A stretch of 64,000 nucleotides of DNA. It comes from an uncultured Acidobacteriia bacterium. GTDB taxonomy: Bacteria; Acidobacteriota; Terriglobia; Bryobacterales; Bryobacteraceae. The stretch lies in contig CAIQWJ010000018.1 of NCBI GenBank assembly GCA_903875575.1, positions 123,112-187,111 on the forward strand. The letters are read 5' to 3'. The notes below the pieces were generated by a model. That model was not told the origin of the DNA, did no database searches, and saw only the letters and a program-made list of their open reading frames with translations. The stretch's first letter is position 1. Every line of letters starts with the position of its first letter. Positions 8,602 to 17,050 of the stretch are shown one piece after another. Both the position numbers and the translations under genes were made by a program.

Positions 8602-9621
8602 TTGCGGAGCATCCTCCTACTCACCCTCCTGGCCGCCACCGCGATTGGACAAACGTGGCGCGAAGCCGTCCCCGGCTACAACTACCAGTTTCCCCGCGAT
8701 CACTTCGAACACCAAGACTTCCGCACCGAGTGGTGGTATTACACCGGTAATGTGCAGGACGCGCAGGGTAAGCGGTTCGGTTTCGAACTCGTCTTCTTCC
8801 GCTCCGGCCAAACCCGGACCAACGACAACCCTTCCGTCTGGGCCGCAAAAGACCTGTATTTAGCCCACGCCGCGCTGACGGATATCGATGGCAAGCGCTT
8901 CTATTACGATGAGCGACCCAACCGTGAGGGCCCAGGCATAGCAGGCGCATCGTTCGAAAAACAGCGAGTCTGGAACGGCAACTGGCAAGCCGTCTGGAGT
9001 GGCGAAACCCAAACCCTCGATGCGATCACCCCCACCTTCCGCTTCCATCTGGACCTGACCCCACTCAAGTCCCCGGTCATCAACGGAGAAAACGGAGTCA
9101 GCCAGAAGGCCGAAGGGCGGGGCAGGGCATCCCACTACGTCACCTTCCCGCGACTCGCTGTCAAAGGCACCATCAATACCTACAACGTATCCGGCCAAGC
9201 CTGGATGGACCACGAATGGTTCACCGAACAACTCGCGTCCGACCAGACAGGCTGGGACTGGTTCAGCCTCCAACTCGACAACAACACCGAGTTCATGCTC
9301 TTCGAACTCCGACACAAAGACGGCACCATAGACCCGTACTCGTCAGGCACCTACATAGACCAGACAGGCCGCGCCCACCACCTGAAACGAGCAGACTTCA
9401 CTCTGGAACCAGGCCGCAAATCCGGTCCCTACCCGGTAGAATGGCACCTCCGCGTTCCATCCATAAAAATGGACGTACTCGCGAAGGCCGCCATCGACAA
9501 CCAAACCCTGAAATCCAATACCGGCCCAACCTACTGGGAGGGTTCAGTAGCGTACGAAGGCACCCAAAAAGGCGTGGGCTATCTCGAAATGACAGGTTAC
9601 GAAGGTCTCGTCCATTTCTAA
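8602..9621 (+). CDS. Secreted lipocalin-like (CrtC/AttH-type) protein
   Basis: The product has a signal peptide (RSILLLTLLAATAIGQ) and then the AttH/CrtC lipocalin-like domain: HFEHQDFRTEWWYYTGNV, FGFELVFFRSG, a W-M-D-H-E-W motif (GQAWMDHEWFTEQLASDQTG) and WDWFSLQLDNNTEFMLF. Members act as carotenoid 1,2-hydratases or bind lipids; here the function is unknown and there are no carotenoid genes nearby. The TTG at 8602 places the signal peptide right at the N-terminus; longer in-frame versions would run into metX. About 339 aa. Confidence 0.8.
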   Translation: MRSILLLTLLAATAIGQTWREAVPGYNYQFPRDHFEHQDFRTEWWYYTGNVQDAQGKRFGFELVFFRSGQTRTNDNPSVWAAKDLYLAHAALTDIDGKRFYYDERPNREGPGIAGASFEKQRVWNGNWQAVWSGETQTLDAITPTFRFHLDLTPLKSPVINGENGVSQKAEGRGRASHYVTFPRLAVKGTINTYNVSGQAWMDHEWFTEQLASDQTGWDWFSLQLDNNTEFMLFELRHKDGTIDPYSSGTYIDQTGRAHHLKRADFTLEPGRKSGPYPVEWHLRVPSIKMDVLAKAAIDNQTLKSNTGPTYWEGSVAYEGTQKGVGYLEMTGYEGLVHF

Positions 9622-9790
9622 TGGATCTCTCCGGTGTGGTCAGGAACACAGCATTGGGCGTGCCTGTGCGTGCCACGATGGGCGGGTCCCGTCCTTCAAA
9701 ATGACAGTGTGGACGGTTCGCAGCAGATTTCGGAATGCTGTGGGTGACCGGCTGTCCCGCAATAACCGGCACGGGAAACCGCCATCCCGC

Positions 9791-9796
9791 TATAAT
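9791..9796 (+). promoter_or_regulatory. Candidate -10 box of the greA promoter
   Basis: A perfect TATAAT lies 29 bp upstream of the greA ATG. No good -35 hexamer is visible at 16-18 bp spacing, so the call rests on the -10 alone. Confidence 0.35.
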
Positions 9797-9824
9797 GGAC
9801 CCCAGAAGCCTGAGTCTGCCCATA

Positions 9825-10337
9825 ATGCTGGACATCCGAAAAAAACTGGAAGACGAGATCGCCGCGCTGGAATATGAGCTGCGGAATGAACTCCCTAAAG
9901 AGATTCTCAAGGCACGCGCCCACGGCGACCTGAAAGAAAACGCCGAGTATCACGCCGCGAAAGAGCGACAGGGCTTCGTCAACGCGCGTCTTGGCCAGTT
10001 GAAGAAGCGGATGGGTGAAGTCGCGATGATCGACATCACCAAGATTCCCCGCGATCGTATCGGACTCGGCTCACGCGTTGTGGTTCTGGATACCAGCAAA
10101 GAGGAAGAGATTGCTTATCATCTGGTCACCAGCGAAGACGCCGATGTGACGCAGGGCCGGGTCTCGACCAGTTCCCCGATTGGCAAGTGCCTGTTAGGTA
10201 AGGAAGTAGGCGACCTGATCAAACTGGTGACGCCGGGTGGTACTCGCGAACTGGAAGTCCTCTCGCTCAAGACCATCCATGAGTTCATCGTAGTAGCGGA
10301 AGACGAAAAGCCAACAGGTGCACAGCAGGCCACATGA
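9825..10337 (+). CDS. greA: Transcription elongation factor GreA
   Basis: GreA enters the RNA polymerase secondary channel and stimulates cleavage of backtracked transcripts. The 170-aa product shows the N-terminal coiled coil with the acidic tip HGDLKENAEYHAAKERQ (the two catalytic acidic residues are present), then the C-terminal FKBP-like domain with SPIGKCLLGKEVGDLIKLVTPGG. ATG 9825 gives MLDIRKKLEDEI, the natural coiled-coil start; an in-frame ATG at 9735 is too far upstream. The stop overlaps the next gene by ATGA. Confidence 0.95.
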   Translation: MLDIRKKLEDEIAALEYELRNELPKEILKARAHGDLKENAEYHAAKERQGFVNARLGQLKKRMGEVAMIDITKIPRDRIGLGSRVVVLDTSKEEEIAYHLVTSEDADVTQGRVSTSSPIGKCLLGKEVGDLIKLVTPGGTRELEVLSLKTIHEFIVVAEDEKPTGAQQAT

Positions 10338-10927
10338 CCATTACGAGAGGCATCGGCCTCTTCTTCGGCCGGATCATTCAGGCGATTGTCACGGCACTCG
10401 CGCTATCGCGTGTGCATCCCAATGTTTTGACTTTCATCGGACTTCTGATTAACATCTGGGCGGCATTCCTGTTCGCGGCGGGCAGCTTCCGCGCCGCTGG
10501 TCTGGTTGTCATCGGTGCCGGCCTGTTTGACATGGTGGATGGTCGTGTAGCCCGCGAAACAAATCGGGTCACTCGCTTTGGTGGCTTCTTCGATTCCGTG
10601 CTGGACCGCTATTCCGACCTTGCGCTGCTGGTGGGCCTGCTGGTCTACTACGCCTCGATCAATCGCTTCTTTTATGTAGTCCTGACGGCAATTGTCATGA
10701 CCGGTACGGTGCTGATCAGTTACGCGCGTTCGCGCGCTGAAAACACCATTCCGAAATGTAAGGTGGGTTTTCTGGAGCGTCCCGAACGCGTGGTCCTGAT
10801 CATTCTGGGTGCGCTGGGAAATCGCATGGCACCCGTTCTGTGGGTTCTGGCCGTACTTTCCAATATTACGGTCATCAGCCGCATCATCTATACATGGGAA
10901 GAGACCCAACGTATAGGTGAAGTGTAA
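10334..10927 (+). CDS. CDP-alcohol phosphatidyltransferase family protein
   Basis: The 197-aa integral membrane protein has the family's catalytic motif DG(x)2AR(x)8G(x)3D(x)3D, seen as VDGRVARETNRVTRFGGFFD followed by SVLDRYSD, plus about five membrane helices. Such enzymes move a phosphatidyl group from CDP-diacylglycerol to an alcohol such as inositol phosphate or glycerol phosphate. The acceptor cannot be predicted. It is coupled to greA by a 4-bp overlap. A second, PgsA-like member lies at 28342-28920. Confidence 0.9.
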   Translation: MTITRGIGLFFGRIIQAIVTALALSRVHPNVLTFIGLLINIWAAFLFAAGSFRAAGLVVIGAGLFDMVDGRVARETNRVTRFGGFFDSVLDRYSDLALLVGLLVYYASINRFFYVVLTAIVMTGTVLISYARSRAENTIPKCKVGFLERPERVVLIILGALGNRMAPVLWVLAVLSNITVISRIIYTWEETQRIGEV

Positions 10928-10935
10928 AAAATCTT

Positions 10936-10996
10936 TCAGCGATCAGCCCGCATTACTTCCTGGCAGTGTCGCATGAGTGCCGAGGCTGATCGCTGA
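10936..10996. repeat. 13-bp perfect inverted repeat, possible bidirectional terminator
   Basis: TCAGCGATCAGCC (10936-10948) pairs perfectly with GGCTGATCGCTGA (10984-10996) around a 35-nt spacer, and a third partial copy (CAGCTGATCGC) follows directly. It sits between two convergent genes. With no U-run after the stem it could be a terminator or a member of a dispersed intergenic repeat. Confidence 0.5.
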
Positions 10997-11007
10997 CAGC
11001 TGATCGC

Positions 11008-11280
11008 TTATTCTGCTTTTCCCTTATTCTTGCGGTGTTCTGCCCAGCGCTTCTTCTGTGCAGCCGCAATCCGCTTGCGTGCGGACGCGCTGAGAACACG
11101 CTTCTTGCGGCCATCAACGGTCGGAGCTTCCGCTTTTGCCGCAGGGGCAGTTATTTTTGCGCCCAACTGGCTGTTGATGTGGTCGATCTTTTCCTGAATC
11201 GCCGCACGCTCATTCTCCAGGTGCGTTAATGCGTATCGTAATATCTCTGCGTTTGTGTTCGATTTGCCTTTTGCCATCAA
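11008..11280 (-). CDS. Small basic protein, histone-like C-terminus
   Basis: The 90-aa product has an N-terminal helix pair (TNAEILRYALTHLENERAAI) that looks like a coiled coil, an Ala-rich linker, and a strongly basic tail KKRVLSASARKRIAAAQKKR. Such proteins with A-R-K-R-I-A-x-A-Q-x-x-R-W tails are widespread in Acidobacteria and are thought to bind nucleic acid; I infer this from the charge only. The start may be either of two adjacent ATGs. Confidence 0.7.
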   Translation of the reverse strand: MMAKGKSNTNAEILRYALTHLENERAAIQEKIDHINSQLGAKITAPAAKAEAPTVDGRKKRVLSASARKRIAAAQKKRWAEHRKNKGKAE

Positions 11281-11333
11281 ACCTCCAACGCAAGACTATA
11301 TCATAAGAATCCGTTTTGTATAACTGAAGTTTG

Positions 11334-11786
11334 ATGCGTATCATATTGCAGCGGGTCAGGCAGGCCAGGGTTCTGGTGGAGCAACAGGTCGTCGGCAGCA
11401 TAGGGCTCGGTATAGTCGCGCTGATTGGAATTGCCTCGGGGGATTCGACAAAAGACGCAGACTATCTGGCCGATAAAATGGTCAACCTCCGCATCTTTTC
11501 CGATCCCGCTGGCAAGATGAATCTGAGTGCCACCGATCTCTCCGCGGGCCTGCTCCTGATTTCTCAGTTCACTCTCTACGGCGATTGCCGCAAAGGCAGA
11601 CGTCCGGGCTTTGACGCAGCCGCGCCGCCACAACTGGCCCGCGAACTCTACAACTATTTCGTCGAAAAGGTGCGCTCCAGTGGTCTGCCAGTCGCAACCG
11701 GCGTCTTTCAGGCGCACATGGAAGTGGAACTCACCAATGACGGGCCGGTCACGTTGCTTCTCGAATCCCCTCCCCCGATATACTAA
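11334..11786 (+). CDS. dtd: D-aminoacyl-tRNA deacylase
   Basis: The 150-aa product is DTD, which removes D-amino acids mis-attached to tRNA. It shows MRIILQRVRQARVLVEQQVVG at the N-terminus, the adenosine-binding LLISQFTLYGDCRKGRRPGF (SQFTL motif), and the C-terminal Gly-cisPro-type loop region TGVFQAHMEVELTNDGPVTL, where the canonical order is G-x-F-G/Q-A-x-M. ATG 11334 is preferred to the adjacent TTG. purM follows 10 bp later on the same strand. Confidence 0.95.
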   Translation: MRIILQRVRQARVLVEQQVVGSIGLGIVALIGIASGDSTKDADYLADKMVNLRIFSDPAGKMNLSATDLSAGLLLISQFTLYGDCRKGRRPGFDAAAPPQLARELYNYFVEKVRSSGLPVATGVFQAHMEVELTNDGPVTLLLESPPPIY

Positions 11787-11796
11787 GTATTCCCTC

Positions 11797-12846
11797 ATGT
11801 CCAAACCCGTCTCTTATCGCGACGCCGGCGTCAACATCGACGAAGCCGATCGCGCAGTCGGAGCCATCCGCAAGATGGCCCGTGCCACCTTCACCAAAGG
11901 CGTTCTCACCGAAATTGGCTCCTTTGGCGGTTGCTTCGCTTTGCCGAAGATGAAGCAGCCTGTGCTGGTAAGTTCCGTCGATGGCGTCGGCACCAAGCTC
12001 AAGATTGCTTTTGCTACCGGTCGTCACAGCACAGTTGGCGAAGATCTGGTCAATCATTGTGTCAATGACATAGCGGTCCAGGGTGCGAAGCCTCTCTTTT
12101 TCCTTGATTATCTGGCCGTCGGTAAACTGGAAGCCGGTGTGGCGGCGCAGGTGGTTTCGGGTATTGCCCGGGGCTGCAAGGCCAACGGTTGCGCCCTGGT
12201 TGGCGGCGAGACTGCCGAAATGCCGGGTATGTATCAGGATGGCGAGTACGATCTCGCCGGCTCCATCGTCGGAGTGGTGGAGAAATCCAAAATCCTGACG
12301 GGCGCGAAGGTCCGCAAGGGCGACGCCCTCATCGCGCTTTCTTCCACCGGCCTTCACACGAACGGCTACTCTCTTGCGCGCAAGCTGCTCTTTGAGGTGG
12401 CAGGCCTCAAGCCCGAATCGCACGTTCCCGAGTTGGCCTGCGAACTGGCCGATGCACTGCTGCAGGTTCACACCAGCTACCTGAACCCGCTCCAGGCACT
12501 GGTGAAGGCCGAATGTCTCTCTGCGGCCGCTCACATCACCGGTGGCGGAGTGACGGACAATCTTCCGCGCGTTCTCCCGAAAGGTCTCGCCGCTATTATC
12601 GATACGGGCTCCTGGCAGGTTCCGCCACTTTTCGAAATGCTCCGCAGGATCGGCTCAGTGCCCGTTGACGACTGGCGCCGTACTTTCAATCTCGGCGTCG
12701 GCATGATCTTTGTGGTGCCTGCAAAGAAGACCGACAAGGCGTTGAAAACCCTCGTGCGCAGTATCCGAGGGACGGGCACAAAGGCCTGGGTGATCGGGGA
12801 AATTGCAGCTCAGAGTCGTGGCAAGGGCAGGGTGGAGTACCTGTAG
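11797..12846 (+). CDS. purM: Phosphoribosylformylglycinamidine cyclo-ligase
   Basis: PurM (AIR synthase) catalyses the fifth step of purine synthesis. The 349-aa product has SYRDAGVNIDEADRAVG, the FGG turn (GSFGGCFAL), SSVDGVGTKLKIAF, HCVNDIAVQGAKPLFFLDYL, the GGETAEMPGMY motif and HITGGGVTDNLPRVLP. The frame stays open upstream across dtd, but ATG 11797 gives the normal family start. The purN start follows the stop directly, indicating an operon. Confidence 0.95.
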   Translation: MSKPVSYRDAGVNIDEADRAVGAIRKMARATFTKGVLTEIGSFGGCFALPKMKQPVLVSSVDGVGTKLKIAFATGRHSTVGEDLVNHCVNDIAVQGAKPLFFLDYLAVGKLEAGVAAQVVSGIARGCKANGCALVGGETAEMPGMYQDGEYDLAGSIVGVVEKSKILTGAKVRKGDALIALSSTGLHTNGYSLARKLLFEVAGLKPESHVPELACELADALLQVHTSYLNPLQALVKAECLSAAAHITGGGVTDNLPRVLPKGLAAIIDTGSWQVPPLFEMLRRIGSVPVDDWRRTFNLGVGMIFVVPAKKTDKALKTLVRSIRGTGTKAWVIGEIAAQSRGKGRVEYL

Positions 12847-13455
12847 ATGCGGCTGGGTATCCTGATTTCCGGACGCGGCTCAAATTTTGAGGCCATAGCC
12901 AACGCCATTGCGCGCCGTAAGCTCGATGCCGAGATCGCCATTGTGATCAGCAATCGCGCCAATGCGGGAGGCCTCGACATCGCCCGCATGCGCGGTATCC
13001 CTCTGCGGGTCATCGAATCGCGGGGCATGGAGCGCGAGGCTTACGACAAGCTGGTCATTGAAGAACTCCGCACGCATGAGGTTGATCTGGTCTGTCTGGC
13101 GGGCTTCATGCGCCTTCTGAGCGCTTCCTTTGTGGAGGCGTTTCCCAATCGCGTTCTCAATATCCATCCTTCGTTGTTGCCGTCATTCCCCGGCCTGGAC
13201 GCCCAGCGGCAAGCTCTGGAATACGGTGTCCGGATCACGGGTTGCACCGTCCATCTGGTGGACGAATTCCTCGATTCCGGCCCCATTCTGCTCCAGTCGG
13301 CAGTCCCCGTGCTCGATACCGATGACGTGGAGACCCTCTCGGCACGTATTCTCGTCCAGGAACATGCCATCTATTCGCAGGCGATTCAGCTTCTGGTGGA
13401 CCGCCGCGTCACCCTGCAGGGCCGCCGCGCGAACATCGCCGAAATCGAAGCATAG
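12847..13455 (+). CDS. purN: Phosphoribosylglycinamide formyltransferase
   Basis: PurN transfers a formyl group from 10-formyl-THF to GAR. The 202-aa product begins LGILISGRGSNFEAIANAI and contains the catalytic motif LNIHPSLLPSFPGLDAQRQA with the following GVRITGCTVHLVDEFLDSGP, including the catalytic Asn, His and Asp positions. Start codon immediately follows the purM stop. Confidence 0.95.
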   Translation: MRLGILISGRGSNFEAIANAIARRKLDAEIAIVISNRANAGGLDIARMRGIPLRVIESRGMEREAYDKLVIEELRTHEVDLVCLAGFMRLLSASFVEAFPNRVLNIHPSLLPSFPGLDAQRQALEYGVRITGCTVHLVDEFLDSGPILLQSAVPVLDTDDVETLSARILVQEHAIYSQAIQLLVDRRVTLQGRRANIAEIEA

Positions 13456-13605
13456 CCTCGCGAACCAGGGTTTTAGCCGGCACCGCCTACACAGGCTGGT
13501 GTGCGGTTGGTATCATCACATTGAAGCTCTCGGGTCGTCCTTTTTAGTGGTCAAATGTACGCTGCAACGCGGCGGGCCTGAGATGCGTCCAAAACTACTG
13601 GATTC

Positions 13606-15420
13606 ATGACAAAGTTATCAATCATCGGCGGTCTGTTGATCGCTACCGGTTCCCTCCTCGCTCCGGCCTCGCTGCTGGCGCAGCAGTACATCATCAGCAC
13701 GATTGGCGGGGTTGCCAGTTCCCCGGGGTGGTCTGGCGACACCGGCCCGGCGACCAGCGCGCAGATCAACAAACCGCTCCGCGTGGCCGTAGATTCCAAA
13801 GGCAACGTCTACATTAACGACCTTTTCAACAGTTCGATCCGGGTCATTTCGCCTTCCAACGGTAATATGAATTCCATCGCGGGCAACGGGTATCCCGGTT
13901 ATTCGGGAGATGGCAAAGGCTCCATAGGCGCGCAGCTTTCGTCCCCGCATGACATCGCATTCGACGCTTCCGACAATCTGTATATTGCGGATACTGCCAA
14001 TGCCCGCATTCGCATCATAAAAAATGGCATTATCAGTACCTTTGCGGGTACGGGCGTTCGGGGTGTCCAGGGCGCGAATCTGGGAGACGGCGGTCAGGCA
14101 CTCAGCGCGCAATTCATTTTCCCCACCGGCGTCGCTGCGGACAAGAGCGGCAACGTTTATGTCTCCGATACAGGGAATGCTACGGTCCGGAAGATCGCGC
14201 CGAACGGCGTCATTACCACTGTTGCAGGCGTTGGTTTCAAGGCATATGGAGCTTTCTCCGGTGAAGGCGGCCCGGCCACGAAGGCACTGCTTGGCGAACC
14301 CTATTCGCTCAGCACGGACAGCGCCGGCAATCTCTATATTGTGGACACAACGTTGAGCCGGCTGTTTCGAATCGGCAGCGACGGCCTGATCCATACGATT
14401 TTCAACAATTTTGTCGGCCAGAACTGCGCGGTTGACAGCGCCGGCAATATCTACGTTCCGGATTCCACAACCAGCACGGTGCAAAAGTACCTGCCCAACG
14501 GCACGAAATTGTGGATCGGCGGCGATGGCTTCGCCGCGTATGCCGGCGACGGCGGGATTGGCACCAGCGCCCAGCTTTCCCAGCCCAACGGTGTCGCTGT
14601 GGATAAAGCGGGCAACGTCTACGTTGCCGATACCACCAATGCGGTGATTCGCAAATTGACGCCGGTGCCGTTCTCCATCGGAGCGATAGCGAATTCCGCC
14701 ACCGGCCAGCCCTTCCAGGTTTCACTGACCGGCGCCGGCGATTCGACCGTGGCGATCGCCCCCGGTGAGATCGTCACCATTTTCGGCTCCGGCATCGGCC
14801 CGTCGACGCTGGTATCGAATACCCCCGGGCCGAACAACTTCTTCGGTACTTCCGCAGGTGGTGTCTCGGTTACTTTTGGCGGCTTCCCGGCACCCATCAT
14901 TTACGCGTCATCCACATTCATTTCAGCAATCGTGCCCTATGAAGTCAGCGGCCTGAGTTTAGTGCCCGTGGTTGTGACTTACCAGGGCAACACCTCGGTT
15001 GCTTATACGGCTCCTGTGGTGACCACGGCCCCCGGTATCTTTACGCTGGATTCCAGCGGGTCCGGGCAGGCACTGGCGGTCAACCTGAACGGTACTTTAA
15101 ATGGGGCCGCCAATCCGGTTGCGCCCGGCGGCTACGTGATCCTCTATGCCACTGGCGAAGGTGCCACCACACCGACCGGCGTGAATGGTAAGCCTGCGCC
15201 AAAAACCGCTCCGTTCCCGATGCCGGTGCACACCGTGACCGCGCTGGTGAACGGTACTTCCGCTGTGGTCAGCTACGCGGGTGGCGCTCCTGGCTTCGTA
15301 GCCGGCGTAATGCAGGTCAACCTGCAGATCCCTGCGACGGTGACCTCCGGCACCCTGCCCGTAACCCTGACGATCGACAATCTGACCAGCCCTCCGGTCA
15401 ACGTCGTCGTTTCCCAGTAA
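13606..15420 (+). CDS. Exported NHL-repeat protein with Solibacter-type C-terminal domain
   Basis: The 604-aa product has a signal peptide (IGGLLIATGSLLAPASLLA), then about six NHL propeller repeats at residues 25-350 marked by repeated 'D..GN.YV.D..N..IRK' signatures such as AVDKAGNVYVADTTNAVIRK, each with a G-D-G-G/A-x-A-x-x-A-Q-L loop. The last 230 residues fit the TIGR03437-type domain: IAPGEIVTIFGSGIGP, PYEVSGL, VILYATGEGATTP and VMQVNLQIPATVTSG. This domain is a hallmark of Solibacter relatives and appears to serve at the cell exterior. Ligand unknown. Confidence 0.9.
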   Translation: MTKLSIIGGLLIATGSLLAPASLLAQQYIISTIGGVASSPGWSGDTGPATSAQINKPLRVAVDSKGNVYINDLFNSSIRVISPSNGNMNSIAGNGYPGYSGDGKGSIGAQLSSPHDIAFDASDNLYIADTANARIRIIKNGIISTFAGTGVRGVQGANLGDGGQALSAQFIFPTGVAADKSGNVYVSDTGNATVRKIAPNGVITTVAGVGFKAYGAFSGEGGPATKALLGEPYSLSTDSAGNLYIVDTTLSRLFRIGSDGLIHTIFNNFVGQNCAVDSAGNIYVPDSTTSTVQKYLPNGTKLWIGGDGFAAYAGDGGIGTSAQLSQPNGVAVDKAGNVYVADTTNAVIRKLTPVPFSIGAIANSATGQPFQVSLTGAGDSTVAIAPGEIVTIFGSGIGPSTLVSNTPGPNNFFGTSAGGVSVTFGGFPAPIIYASSTFISAIVPYEVSGLSLVPVVVTYQGNTSVAYTAPVVTTAPGIFTLDSSGSGQALAVNLNGTLNGAANPVAPGGYVILYATGEGATTPTGVNGKPAPKTAPFPMPVHTVTALVNGTSAVVSYAGGAPGFVAGVMQVNLQIPATVTSGTLPVTLTIDNLTSPPVNVVVSQ

Positions 15421-15452
15421 GCAGCCGCCTGATCCATGCGGCCCCTGAGTGC

Positions 15453-15953
15453 ATGAGCGCCCGGACACTGATCGACGGCTGTTTGCTGCGCGCCAGCGCA
15501 GCCCACGCGGGGGGAGACCACGGTGAGGTCCTGGATGCCTGCCGCGAAGCCCTCCCTGCCATGCCAGAGTACCTCCGGGAGTGCATAATGGACAAGTACG
15601 GGATGCCCACGCAGTATCCGGTCTTCGACTATCTCCTGCGCCTTACCCCGATCGTGCTCGATGACGCGACGACCGACGAAGTAGGTCGGATCGCAAGGGG
15701 TATCGACGCGCTCAGGACTTATCGTGTAGACACGGTTGTAGCCAGAGGCTGTCTCGCCAGGGTCAATTCCGTATACGCTCGAATCGCCAGCCACCCTGGT
15801 ATCCTGGAATCCGCAATAGTGGCTGATTGGCCGTATGCCGCCGAGGTGCTTTCCATCGCCTCTGCTCTTGGTATTGTCAGCCGCAACCACAGCGGGACGA
15901 CCTACGCACTTGAAATGCGGTCGAATCCCGAAGGTCGCCGCCCGCTGCGATAG
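15453..15953 (+). CDS. Hypothetical protein
   Basis: The 166-aa product is soluble, mostly helical, with one notable segment RVDTVVARGCLARVNSVYARI near its centre. I recognise no domain, signal peptide or membrane helix. It starts 32 bp after the NHL-repeat gene on the same strand and ends just before a strong terminator. Codon use looks like that of its neighbours, so I think it is real. Confidence 0.55.
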   Translation: MSARTLIDGCLLRASAAHAGGDHGEVLDACREALPAMPEYLRECIMDKYGMPTQYPVFDYLLRLTPIVLDDATTDEVGRIARGIDALRTYRVDTVVARGCLARVNSVYARIASHPGILESAIVADWPYAAEVLSIASALGIVSRNHSGTTYALEMRSNPEGRRPLR

Positions 15954-15967
15954 GTAGACCTTCCTCT

Positions 15968-16004
15968 AAAAAAAAAGGCAGTCGGCGACCAGCCAACTGC
16001 CTTT
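15968..16004 (-). terminator. Intrinsic terminator between convergent genes
   Basis: A 13-bp stem with one mismatch (AAAGGCAGTCGGC at 15974-15986 and GCCAACTGCCTTT at 15992-16004) closes a 5-nt loop. On the minus strand it is followed by a run of U encoded by the A-run at 15968-15976, so it ends the parvulin transcript. It can also serve the plus-strand gene. Confidence 0.85.
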
Positions 16005-16024
16005 CTTCTCAACCTGAAGTCAGC

Positions 16025-16951
16025 TTACTTGCCGGCACCCGGCGCTGCGGCAGCCGGTGCGAGCGGCGTGAAGAATGCCGGATTCATATCCACCTTGGCT
16101 TTAGCTGTGATATCTTCCGCAGCCTTGCGGGCCAGGTCCGGTTTCAGTTGCGCTACGATTTGATCCTTCAATTCCGCCAGGCTCTTTGTATCGTGCTTCT
16201 GTACCTGAATGATGTGGTAGCCAAATGGGGACTGGACTGGTTCGCTCACATCTCCCACCTTTAATGCGAAAGCAGCTGCCTCAAACGGAGGCACCATGCT
16301 GCCTTTCTTGAATTCGCCCAGATCGCCGCCTTTTTCGCCTGACGAGGTATCGTCCGATTCCTCTTTCGCAATTTTCGCGAAATCTTCGCCGCCGGTGATC
16401 CGCTTGCGGATCGCTGCCGCTTTGGCCTTCGCCTCTTCATCGGAGAGTTCCGGCTTGCCCGGCAGTCCGGGCATAGGCGCGCCCTTCACACGAATCAGAA
16501 TGTGCCGCGCGGTGACAGACTCAAACTCACTCTTGTGCGCGTCGTAGTAGGTCTGGATGTCCGCTGCCGGAATATTAATCGTCTGCTGCAGATTTTGAAA
16601 TTCCGCACCAGCCAGAATATTGGTGCGCTGGAACTCCAGTTGCGACTGCGTTTCAGGCTTCTTGTCGAGATCGGCCTTTTGCGCCTCGGCAGCCAGTACG
16701 AACATCTCCACCAGTTCCTTCGCAAAGTCGGCACGGCCTGCGCCGCGTGCAATTTCCTGATACTGCGGGTTCAGCGCTTTCGAGAACTCGTTAAACTGCG
16801 CCGCTGTGATCTTGTGGTCGCCGATCGTAATCACCACGGTGGCGGGGTCGACGGTCGGCATAGCCGGAGGTGCGCCTCCGGTTGAACCCATCGTGGGAAT
16901 CTGCGCGGGCAACAAGGCGCAAAAAGCTAGAAATATGACGGAAAGTTTCAC
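16025..16951 (-). CDS. Exported parvulin-type peptidyl-prolyl isomerase
   Basis: The 308-aa product has a signal peptide (KLSVIFLAFCALLPAQ), a SurA/PrsA-like N-terminal helical part, and a parvulin domain at about residues 145-255: VTARHILIRVKG, GEDFAKIAKEESDD, GGDLGEFKKGSMVPPFEAAA and PFGYHIIQVQ. It should assist folding of exported proteins. The C-terminus ends in an Ala/Pro-rich tail. Confidence 0.93.
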   Translation of the reverse strand: MKLSVIFLAFCALLPAQIPTMGSTGGAPPAMPTVDPATVVITIGDHKITAAQFNEFSKALNPQYQEIARGAGRADFAKELVEMFVLAAEAQKADLDKKPETQSQLEFQRTNILAGAEFQNLQQTINIPAADIQTYYDAHKSEFESVTARHILIRVKGAPMPGLPGKPELSDEEAKAKAAAIRKRITGGEDFAKIAKEESDDTSSGEKGGDLGEFKKGSMVPPFEAAAFALKVGDVSEPVQSPFGYHIIQVQKHDTKSLAELKDQIVAQLKPDLARKAAEDITAKAKVDMNPAFFTPLAPAAAAPGAGK

Positions 16952-17050
16952 AAAACCATCGTAACAAAGGAGAAGTGGGCCGTGTGTGCCGTCAGCCGCC
17001 GAAGGCCGATCTGTGAGCCGACACCGCTTTGCAGTACACTGGCCCTAACG